From the NCBI GenBank assembly GCA_017591395.1, contig WEDG01007423.1:1-64000 (forward strand): 64,000 nucleotides of DNA. Reading direction: 5' to 3'. A program made the position numbers and the translations under genes. This stretch comes from Schistocephalus solidus (lineage: Eukaryota > Platyhelminthes > Cestoda > Diphyllobothriidea > Diphyllobothriidae). Each line of letters starts with the position of its first letter. The first letter of the stretch is position 1. Under the pieces are notes generated by a model. The model made no database searches. It was given only the letters and a program-made list of their open reading frames with translations, and was not told the DNA's origin. Shown one piece after another: positions 28,101 through 40,100 of this stretch.

Positions 28101-31100
28101 AAACCAAAATAGCAAGACAAAATATACGCTAAACTACTCACTCAAATCCCGATAGCATATTGCATGAGTAAGGCCATCTACTGTACAAAAATAACGGAGA
28201 ACGGAACAAGTCTCCACTATAATCCAAATCGGGAGCAATTCATAGCTGAAACCGCTTGTCCTCGAAGAACGAACAGCAATAAGCAAAAACTGGAAGCTTT
28301 TGGAATAACAGCAAACGTCTGACGTAAATAAACACATCGAAACAACAAATAAAAGCTTGACATACTAAAAAAGTATTAAAGTATCATCGGAGTCACAAGC
28401 AATGAGGTCCAAATTAAAGGGCATGCATAACAGTTCAAAAACCACACCACCGGATGATAGAAGTATAGCTCCGAAGGTGCGTGGCTGCACCGCAGACCAA
28501 ATTTCCTTTATTATTTTATAAGCGTGAGTAAATAGAAAATAGAACCCACCGGCAAGAATGTCATTCCTGATCTCCTTGAGGGATCCAATAGTGAAACAGT
28601 ACAGCATACACACAGCTTTAATGGACTGCGGAAGGTCTTCTGGACCAAGACCGTTGCGACACTGCTGGTGTGGGTAGATGGGCAACGAGGAACCCTCATT
28701 ATTTCTATATTTGAATTTGCCACCAGAAAGAGAAGAGGAGTGTCCAGCGGCAGCCAATTGGCGCAAAAAGTGTCTTAGCGTCAGACGCTCCGTGAACCGA
28801 CTGGCAGCTGTCCGGCGGGAAACGAAGCTGGGTGGATTGGGTGGTAAAAGGCCTTCAACCGACCGGCGCTCAGTGACCGTCTGTTCACCGGGACGAATAC
28901 GTGCTGGCCGCTTCTGTGACACCTTCGAGGCAGAGACGGGCTTGGCAGCAGCGGCGGCGGCAGGCCGAGACTGACCCGAGATAGGGGAGGCAGTTGCGAC
29001 GGGATTCTGAGTCCCATCTAGGTCCTCCTGTTCGTAGAGATCAGCGAACAGAAGTCGCACCATGCGACCATGCCATAGCAAGCGTAGCTGATTGGTCACA
29101 TGGGGCACTGCTGCCTGCAGACTGAATAAGAAAAAAACATGGTAGTTAAGTGTGCCCGGTGCATTTGTTTGCCAACCCGCTTGATCGGTAATAATTACAT
29201 TTCAGTCGAAGTAGAAGCGGACTCTAAATGAAGTGGAATTTTAGCAAGACAATAGGGCAATTAGGATTATCGAAGGAGTATCGCAGCAGTCAAGCGTGTC
29301 GAGGTTAATTATAGATGAGTGAACACAGCTGGTTGACATGACTAAAAGGGAGGCGGTTGATGGAAACCGGAGTCTTTGAGCGAAATAAACTGAGTAACAA
29401 TGATTCGGCCGAAACTAAGGCAAGGCTTCTGGGGCTAAAATATCGGCCGATTTCCGTCACAAATGTAGCTTGTTTGGTTTAGAGGAATCTTGTTTCCGCG
29501 AAGAGAGTAACATATGTTTTGAAGCAAAAGAAAATTGCGCTCAGCATCGCCGAGGTGTGGATTAATTTAACTGGCCTCGCATGATGACCGTCTGCGCCAA
29601 TTTACGGATACCATGAGAGCATGGCCCAATCCCTGCTATAAGGGCGAATACTTAAAAGTGAAACCTCTCAACATCAGGACAAGGTGTTTCTAAATTTGGT
29701 TTTAGTCGGTCACCTACAGTCAGGCGGCGGCGGAGTCAGGGCGGCACTATTTGGCGGCCGACTAAAACACCCCAGACATCTTTTTGGATAGCCTACGATA
29801 GTTCCACAGTGTGACTGCAACAATCGTAGACTATTTCGCTTGAATATACGTCTGTAGTATATTTCCAGTGTATTGGCAGAGGCAGACGGCGACTGCGCAT
29901 CGCAGCGTTCCGCGTGCTCAATGTCATCGTATTCAAGTCGTGCAAGTAGAAATAAATTTTCAGCAACCAAAGTCTCTCCTTTTGGAATGATGCGCATCAA
30001 TGGGAGTGCTTTCAACATACAGACACTTTAGTGAGTGCAGAGCATAGAAAGGTCAGCATCGTGATGGCTTGGTGGTTCTCGAAGGTCAACAGCGTTGAGC
30101 ATATGACCAGAAAAGTCGAAGGCGGGTGGCTGTTGGTCAGAATCCGCGAAAAAACCAAAATATCACGAATAATCGATTCAATATGCGCCAATAGTTTACT
30201 GCGGTTTGTAAGTGTTTAATGACCCTTTTAATGGAAGGCCAGCCAAGCCTGGGAACTCTGCAAAAGCGCTGAGAGGGAAAAACGGGCCTAGGCAGGTTAA
30301 GTGAGTGAAGTGTACTTGGTGCAGTTGCGAACAAACCCGATATAGCTGGCCTCGATGATGTCACGGGTTAGACCTCACTCCCCGCGTGACCATGCACGGC
30401 AGCAGAGCTGGATAGTTCAACCCATTCTCTTCGCTCAACAACGGAGGCCAAATACTGAAGGTCCAAGAACCACTTCCATATGTTGACGAATGAACTAACA
30501 ATGTGCAGTCGACCCCCGGTATTCGCTGGGGGGGGGGTTAGGGACTACAGGTACTTGCAAGTAACTGAAATTCGCGAATATTTGAGGCCGCTCTAAAAAC
30601 GCTCACAATTGCGTATTTTAATGGTCCAACACCCCAATTTACCTTAACCTATCATCCCATAACACTTTAATATTCTTTAAACTTTACAACCGAACCCTTA
30701 AAATGCATGTCGTACAGCTACGCGTGAACACACTTAAGATTTTTACTCTTATCAAGGTGAAAACTCAGCAGGGTACCTCTATATTCAGGCATGCACATTT
30801 TGTTTCAGATAGTATTCAAGGCTTACCGTTTGCTTATAGTCTATACAGTAGCTAGGAGATGCAGAAGTATAGGAAACACTTAAGAACTGTACATAAATCG
30901 CTAAGCATGCACATCGAAAACGGCCAGAGGAGGTTAGGCTGGGCCAAGTTCGAAGCGGCCTGGGCACCCTTCAATTCCTCGTCCTCTATTACACGCCAAT
31001 ATGACAGCATTTGCAGGCAAAAAGTATTAGTTTTACGTAAGAGAGACAGTCGGGTTACATCGTTGAGTCACCAGGAGCTCGCTTGAGGGAACTGCAAAAT

Positions 31101-34100
31101 CAGAATCAACGTCACCTTCTTAAAAGCGGTTGTAAATCCCTGCCAGTTCCCGATTTCAAAATGTCGTCTCGTCAGATTTATTGTGCGGAAAATTGCAACA
31201 AGAATATGATTAGCAGAGCGCATGTATGAGGGAAGAAATAGTTACTCGGGCAGAGAAACCAGTGGAAGGGTCAGGAGAAAAACAAAAGCTAAAATAAGAG
31301 GGAAGCGACAGAACACGTAATAGAAGATTTGTCTAAAAAGGTCTAAACTGCGTCTTGGATCTTTTTAAGAAGGCCGATCAAACTTCTGATGCATAATTTT
31401 AAAAAAAGGTTGAATGTTCCAATTAAATGTCAAAGATTCCCCTGATTGTTGCATAATTTGAAAGGATAACTCACTAATTATCAAGTGGTTGGGCGAACCA
31501 GCCAAGAATTGGATGCCAGCTGGTGAGGTTGGACTTTTTGCGGCCAACGTAGCCACCTAGACGATCGAGCAGCTTTGACACCACAATCTGACGTTTGCGA
31601 AAAGGGTATGAGAGTGCAAAATGTTGAGAAGTAAGAAAGAGGTCCAGTTAAGCACTAGTGTGATGCGAACAGCAAAATGCTTGAGAATGTAGAGGTTTTG
31701 AAACAGTAGGAAACGTCATTTTGTTCGAAAAGTAACAAAATCACTAAAAACAAAAGGCTGAAATAAACAACTAATGTCTTCACCAACTAGGAAGAATGCG
31801 GTAGACTGAGTGCTAAGATTGTCTCAACGATGGAATAAAAAAGTGAGAAGAAGGCTTACGCAGAACTCTTCACAATGTTCGACGAGAACTTCGACCTCCA
31901 GAAGGCTCAAGTGGATGAGGTTGGCTGAAAATGTAATAAACAAAGCGGGGATTGACAACAGAAACGACAAGCGCTAAACGGTGGCAAGGTTATTCAACCA
32001 GGGCCAAATGTTGAGATAGCGTGTGCTACCGACTATGACACAAATAAGTGAAGTCAGGTGACATTGCAAATAATCCTGTAGGGCCTGCATATACCAGATT
32101 AAGGGCAAATTTCTGACCCAATAATATAAGTAGCCCCACATATTAAAAAATTGCCTTCAGTCAATGCAAAGTCCGCGTTTCGAGTCTTTGAGGCCGTAGA
32201 TGTTTGTGCTATAATTCGTGCGACTGTTGCAAGAATTCATAATGTGTCACATGCAGTCTTGCCGCAAACAAGACTGGGAACTGAGAAACAGAGCCAAAGC
32301 TGCCCTTGTTTGATGTCTCCATCAAGCTAACTTCTAAAGATGGATCGAATGCAAGTTATGGAGGAAGGTTCATAGATTGGACACATTCTCCACTTCAACA
32401 GCAACCAGTCCATAGCACATAGTCGCACCCGCATTAAAGGGTTCTACGGATAGATTTCTAACCACAACAGTAAATCAAAAAAACAGCTCCCCTGGGGTCC
32501 AATATCCTGCATAAAATTCATATGTGTCTTTGCAATAGGAAACATTCGTGTTAGTCCCAGGAGAGCCTAAAGAACCACTTGAAGATATTGCGTACTATAC
32601 TGTGAATAAACGGGAGTCACAGACGCCTGAAGGAATTTTAATGGAGCTAGACAACAGAATCACAAACTGTCCGAAGGTCAATATACACTGCCCACTTGTA
32701 ACACCTGATGACCATCTGGAATCCTGTGAGCATTCAGATGTGGTGTGTGAGCTTTCATAGTATTAGAATCCGAACCGGTGGATATTCGTGATCACGAACT
32801 CCAATTAGCTCGGAGCTGAGGCGACCAACAGCGTCTAAGTGGACTTCATACCCAGGAGAATGCCCACTTACATTTCGCAGGATAACTTGTGCAATGATTG
32901 AAATTTAGAATTCCTGCAGAACCTCCAGTGAGCAGCGCATTGATCTGCCCCCAAGCTGACTATCACATAGTCTTCCCCAGACATGCAGAACCGCCTGTTA
33001 ATTGAGTACAACAATCAATGATGTCAGTCTATTTTTTTTCATCAACGAACATAGGCAGCTGTGCGAATTCGAATGCTAAAAGGCAAAAGTGCTCCACTTA
33101 CTACAAGTGGCGTCGTTTTAAATTCCAGGGAGTTGGAGCGTTGGACTTCTGAGCAACGGATCGCGGGTTCGATTCTCGGGTGGTGCACCACCTGGGGTTG
33201 GGTATGAGTGGCTGACGACGGCTTTTTAGCCAGAAATGGCCATTACAGTCTCCTTCATCTTTGTCGGCATTGTTTGTCTGCCTATTCTACTACTAGACGC
33301 TGTGCGGCTGCTGGCAGGGCTCGAGAGTGAACCTCAAGGCAGAACGGGTGGAGTAAGTTTCGTTAGCGATGGGTGAGTGTTCATCAACGAATGTATGTAC
33401 ATATTCTCGTGTCCAAACTGTAACCCTAACCCCAGCCCTAACGCTAACCTTAAACCTAACCCGTCCGGAAATTGAGCGCAAGGCCACTTGCAATACAGGG
33501 GAGGGGTACTTATAACTGCGTCTGACTCTCTCGCCGGACTAAATATTATGCCTATGAGTGCGAGATAGGAAGGACGAATGAGAATCTGACTGGGACTGTA
33601 GGTATACTTGACAGACAGGCGAATGGCCGAGGACCCTCTAAGTCATATATAACCAACAGCGAAAAGAAGAGGATAGTACTCACCTATTAGGCAGAGGGCA
33701 TAGGAGCCCTCCAGGCCATCAAGAATAAGTCTTTGGTTTTGAGGGCTTTCGGACAGATACATGATGACGTGGGAGCAAAGACGCTCTCGGACGAAAACAT
33801 CGTAGGCCTGAGGGACAAGAATATAAATATGAAAAATAACATGAAAGAAGGCCTGTGAGTAACCATTTTTATTAAATTGAAAAGGAAAGCGCTTGGGGCG
33901 GAAAGCCTGCCCGACGGAGCGTTCAGAGACGGCTATGCACCAAAGTATGATGTTTAGAATGGTCTTAATAGCTCGCTGACCATATGCAGAACAGACGGAA
34001 CTTATGAAATAATTCGGTAAGAAAAGCATGCTCCACACAAACCTAAAAAGGTGTTTGACAGAAATGTAAGTGGCCACAAACGACTCTCCAAGACGATAAA

Positions 34101-37100
34101 TCACCGTTTGCATACAACGATGAACATTAGGGACGCAGGGGTGTGATTCATGAAGAATACGATAGCTATATCGCTTCAAATAAATAAATAAAAAACAGCC
34201 TAAACATCTAGTATACGTCATTAGGAGCACTCAAAATATGCAAACTCCGTATGACCAAAATGCAAAGAATAACACATAGTAGATGCGTTTTATAGAGATT
34301 GTTCTATGCAAAACCGTCTTTGAGAGATCTACTTAATATCCATAAAACGGAAAACAAAAGCGACATTGAAAGTTACGGGGCAACCGTCCAGTTAAAATTA
34401 TTCCAGTGCAGATGTTTGAGGAAAATACAGGCGTGAGCCTTTGGGAATCTACTTTAAATCCTAAAAGTGAGGCTGCGCTCGAAAAAATGAGTGAATTGGA
34501 GAGAGCCTAATGATATTTTTGAAATTAGACACGAATCTAAAGGTAGCATGTTAACCCCTCATCGTTCGGATAACTATCGAAACATAGATCCACCAAGGTA
34601 CTCTTTGAAGCGTTTCACCAATGGTTGCATGATAATATCGGCGAGGAGGACATTGCAAGTTTTGGCAACCCTTATAGAGAGGCGCTGATGGGTACATTCG
34701 CAGGTTGGTTGTGAGTGGAAATGAAAAGAAGCCTGCAAAGGATAGACTGCAATCTAATCCATACGCAACTCGGAATGCTTGTCAAATTTTGCACACATTG
34801 GACCATAGCGCGAGGGAAAGGGGTCTATGCGTGTTAGATAAGCGACAAAACACGACGAGCTGTGGCCCTTCTTCTAAGCTCTGCGCAGGGTTTATAGGCT
34901 TGCTTGACCTAAAAACTGTTAAGAGGGCCATGAAGAAGAGGTCTTCACCGAAATCCAACAAGGCTTGCAGTAGACTGCCTGTCTCATGAAACGTAAATTC
35001 CGAGACGTGATTTAGATTCGAAAATAAATTACTTAAGTGCAGTTATTGTATTTATTATTGTGAAATCTAATGCCAGGATATTTTATTCACGTTAGAATAC
35101 CAGCTGTTGAATTAGCCTTTCTAGTCGTCTGCAAAACAACGCCGTAAAAAGACTAATTAAGTCGTATGCATTTTTCACACTGATTTTCAAGGCCCTTATA
35201 TATTCGAATAAATTTCACAGAAAAAAATGCAAACAGATATTCTTTCTTACATTCATTTGGTAGTAAATTATGTTTTCTTCAAATTATACGCTTGAAGAAA
35301 GTGTATCTTGCTTTAAAAAAGAAACTTTTCCAATTGCCGAATAATTTTGAGCCCGACCTGTCGTTACATATGCACCTAGGTTTTCCAAACTACATGCCGC
35401 ATACATTCCACCTAAGAAAAATCACCCATTTCTGTTGACTATGAGGAAGACGTCGCATATTGCTCATAAAATGTTTGCACCGGATATAGGCCACTTTGTA
35501 TACTTTATAAGCAGTATGTATAAATGGACGGATAAGATACTTCATGAATGGAAATTTCCCGGTCTTACAAATCTCATAATTGGAAACCGTTTAAAACCAC
35601 CAATAACAATTTTTGCAAGCATAAATTTATAAGGACACGTAATTTGCTACCAAATAGGTACAATAAAGAATATTTGTATGCATTTTTTCTACAAAATATA
35701 TTTGAACTTATAAGGGTATCGAAAATCAATGGAAAAGTGCGTGCTAGTCAAGTAGTTGGCTTTTTACAGTGTGTTGTTTCTACAGGCAGTTGGAAAGAAG
35801 CCCGTTCAAAAGCCAGTGTCCTGAAGTGAATAGCATATTATGAGATTATACTACACGATATTAAATATCAAATCTATATTGGAGTACTTTATTTTCGAAT
35901 CAAAAGCACATCTCAGAATTTCGGCTGACAATGGATAAGGTAGATGATCTACTGTAATTGATGACGTGCAGTACGAACACTGCACATTTTGCAACTTTGG
36001 AAGAAAAAACGAACGGCTTTAACGAGTTCCATATCAGCACACCGACATCTCCTAAGGATTCTACGTCCTGTAAATTTTCGCCGACGTCCGGTTGCTGCCT
36101 TTGTGAAGGGGAGAAATATACGTCTGCTTCTAGTCGAAAAAATACGTTACATTATCAAAAGAACAGTTCACTAGTAAGTTCACCGGAAATCCCGCAAAGA
36201 GTTTTATCTGGAACTGCAGACTTCGGTTCCTCCAAGGTTTTATACTGTTTAATGATGAGAACTTCTGAACAAAAGCATATTGTTGGAAGCGAGGAAAAAG
36301 ACGATAGGAAAAACTGAAATATATTCAGCTTGCTCTTTGTAGCCAGGAATTTCGACATCATCAGTAATTGCTTGTTGGAGGCGTTGGGTCTCTGTTTCTT
36401 GAGGAGAAATTCCATACAAAACTGATGTAAATTAAGAAAGTCAAGTTTAGTATTGCGCAGTGCTTGCAGACTGAGAAGGAACCCGATTAATTATGCCATC
36501 ACTGTAACAGCTCCCAGGTAAACTGGTTCTCATGCTCAAATAATCTGCAAAACTTTGAGATTTTTGGACATTTTAAGAAAGCCGCTTAAATTCTTGAGGT
36601 TTTACATATCGTTTTCTTTAGCTTAACCCTGTCCTCTAAAATTATATGCGAGCTATTAAGTTAATATGTTTCATTGAAATGGTTTTTGATTTTGCGCAAC
36701 TTCCAAAACGCATAACGCCCTGCTGTCCTAGAATACTGTGACGATGTCTCTAACAAGAAAAGATACAGTTACGAATTAATAATCTTTCAAAGTTTATAAG
36801 AAAAGCCAGTTGATGTGCGATTGAAAAGGAATTAGAAGTTCCCTGATACCCTACTTTACTCTCGTGACAAAAGCATGCGCTACACGTTGAAATTGTAATT
36901 CCGAAAGATTCAGACACCACAGATGCACCCTAAGTAGATGCTCTCGACTAATACCGACTGGGCATAGATAATTGCATGGAAAAAAATACTGATTTTCGCT
37001 GTACCACACGAATTCGAAAGTCAGAAATTACATTAGGTAACCAGAAGTGAGTAGACGCTTTAGCAACTGTTAAAGCATGCCAGGTATTAGAAGAACCCAT

Positions 37101-40100
37101 CTTGCCGAAAATTGAAAACGAGCGTCTACCGGATTTTACTGTAGTGGAAACATTTGACTACACAGGGTAGAATGGGGGGCTTTAACCTGATTTACCCTAA
37201 ACATCGACCTGTGTACCACTGCGCATTCGTAATGCATCTCGCTTTCAGCTAGGCTCTGTGAGTGTTTTCTGTGACTAGCAGCGATATGCATTGGGTTCCA
37301 CCTAATACTCGTAGTCGACAAGGCTTAATCACTACCGAAGTCATCCTTTTCGGAGATACCAGTAAGGATGGATTAGATTTTGTTCGGAGAACGGCTATAA
37401 AAACGAGTCACCTAAACCTTGTGATGAGCAAAAATCTGGAAAGCATGTATCCGGCCAGTCACTGGTTTGGTCGTATTGCTAGTCTACATGAAGACGTACT
37501 GTCAACGGAGCTCAATCGGAATCAGAAAGCACGTCAGAACGACGTTGTGCAGCTGTTATTTCTTGTAACCAAGTGTATGCGAAATTGTCTTTCGTCAGCC
37601 CCGATATTCGTCATGATGGATGGCATGTATAATGGCCTAAGTAGGCTATAAACGGTGCAGTAAAAAGGATTGTTCTAATATAGTCACGGATGATAAAGTA
37701 TCGAACTGCGTAAGACGTCCCTTTCAGCTGCCTCAATTCGCACTCCTTCTTTCCCATCCCCTCAGTAACAGCTCCGACTGTCGGGGTGGGCGATTAAACA
37801 CCCTAGTAATCAATGTTCAAGGATGCATTTATTCAAAAAGACCAAGTCTTATTATGCAAAATGGGTAACTCTAAGCAATAGTAAACTGTTTGAGGGCTGT
37901 AAAAGTGAGAAAACAAAACATTGTGGCACGCTTAAACCAAAGTAAAAGTTTTGAGTAGTCACTGGACCCAATTTCAGCAGTGGTCGTGTGGACCCTATCA
38001 GGCGGCCGAAAAATGGCAGACATTGTGCGGTTTCACCTCTTCGTCATCTGGGCTGTGTGGAACTGAGATGCAACATTCAGCAAGCACGTTCAAGGAATCA
38101 CCGGGCGGGTTAAAATAGGTACCTTTCCGGACTATTCTGCGGCTAAGCTTTTGCAGGCAGCAAGTCTAGAGGCTCAAGCAACAGATCAGTTGGATGGCTA
38201 TTGTATGACTCAACGTCAGCTAAGGCTAAGTATGGGGAAAAGAGACGTTGACGACGTTTTTTTTAAATGTGGGACAATATAGTCAACTGGCATGTCATCA
38301 TGCATGCTTTTTTAAGCTCCTTTTCTGAGATACAGTCTAACGGGATTATGAGAAAGATGTCAAGAACATGAGTTCATTGGTCATCACATATCATAGTCGC
38401 ACATCAGAGCCCATGTGAATAAAGCCTCGAAAGCAAAACCTGTAGTGAAGAGTTGTTGGCAACGCCAGAGAAGAAAAGGATTGGTACGGGACTGATTTCT
38501 ATCCTGGCATTACAAAAAGGTAGCTAGACGTCTTTGAATGGCTAAGGGTTAATTTCTGCATACGGCGGATGGGCTATCTCATGAGATGTTAATTGAAATT
38601 CTGAAATATGATTTCAATTAGAAAAGATTACTTAGGTGCAGTTTTTATATTAACTACCGAACAACATAATCCTATGATATTTCAATCTAGTGAGAATGTA
38701 GGCTGTTGAACAAACTTCTTTCCGATCGGCTTCAAAAATCATATTATAAGAATGGCAATTTAAGTAACATGTATTTTTTCCATTGATTTACAATGCTTTT
38801 ATACAGTGAAATATATTTTATAGAAAACATCCATAAAATATTTTTTCCTGTGGTTTCTTAGCGACAGATTACGTCTTTTTCAAATCTTATACTTGAGGAA
38901 AAAAAACTTTGAATTTACAAACCTAAATTCCTGAATATTTTTGAAATCAACCAGCTGTTACACCTTAATTTCGGACTTCAAAACGCCCAGGTGTATATTT
39001 TTCCGTGTAAGAAAAATCACACACATTGATATGCGATTAATATGTCTTTAAACGTTGCAGTTGAGGTGGATCATGTTCTATACTGTACGATACTACGCGA
39101 TTCTTGGTGAATAAACATTTCCAGGTCTTAAAAATCTCAAAATTAGAATGCTTTTTAACACAGAAACATACCACTTCTTTAATCATAAAATTTGAAGAAG
39201 ACATAATCTACTACGAAATGCTACAAGAAAAAAATTTTTCGCATGCTTTCTATAAAATATATTTCAATTTACAAGGGTATTGAAAATCAATGGGAAAATT
39301 TTTGCTACTTAAGTAGCCAGTTTTGCAGACGACCAGAAAGAGGTTAGTTCGAAAGTCGATATTCCAGACGTGAATGAAATATCTGGGGATTTGCCTACAT
39401 AATAATAAATATTATAACTGTACTTAAGTTGTTCGGCTAATCGAAAACATCCTTCCGAATTTCGGTTACCATTTCATGAAAATATCACACTTACTGTATG
39501 TCACGTTTGTCATCACCAACGAAGACGAAGAAGAGACGATTTTAGGTACCATACTGTATTTTTTTCCTGGGCGTTCCGAAATTTCCTCGTTTGCATCATC
39601 AGAGTGGTGAGGTGTCAGTTCCTGCTAGCCTGGACTGGTTCTGCCTCTCCGCCCTTCTCGTATTCTAGGCACGGCTGACGCACGACCTCTGACCCAGCTG
39701 CGGGCTGAGGATGGGCTTTGGCCCCATCGTAGCCGATGATTGGCGTACTCACACGAACTCTATCTCCTGCACGTCTGTCGTAAATCCCTATTTACTGCCA
39801 ATGGTTATCCACGGGCCGCCATATGTTGGTGACTAATAAAGCCTACTCGTGAGCGGGCTAGCCATGCCAAATCGAAGTTTGGGCTTTCGATCCCCTGTGT
39901 GAGGAGCCTTTCTTAGATGACAGCAAAAATGCTAAAAGAAGTGAAGAGGCGAGTCCCAGAAAGTAGTCCCGTAGAAGGAGACAAGATCACTGGAACACGA
40001 GCTTTATTAGCCTGACGTTACAGATTCTCTCGCGAACCCATGATCAGCAACGGTGAGGAGGAGGAATGACGTTAACTCACATATCGCGGCACATTCGACG

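Noticed and set aside
33870..34230. Long - strand open frame continuing upstream of the exon at 33684-33807, considered as additional UBE3B exons
   Set aside because: It is Phe/Ile/Tyr-rich, and similarity to the expected human segment is marginal. No pair of splice sites gives the needed phase.
34500..34700. - strand frame with [16 protein letters not shown], compared with human UBE3B LALRPVIAAQF
   Set aside because: Similarity needs a gap, and no donor site precedes the stop codon in the right phase.
39840..39910. tRNA-like B box (TTTCGATCCC) before the Penelope-like region
   Set aside because: No A box at the right distance and no cloverleaf arms.
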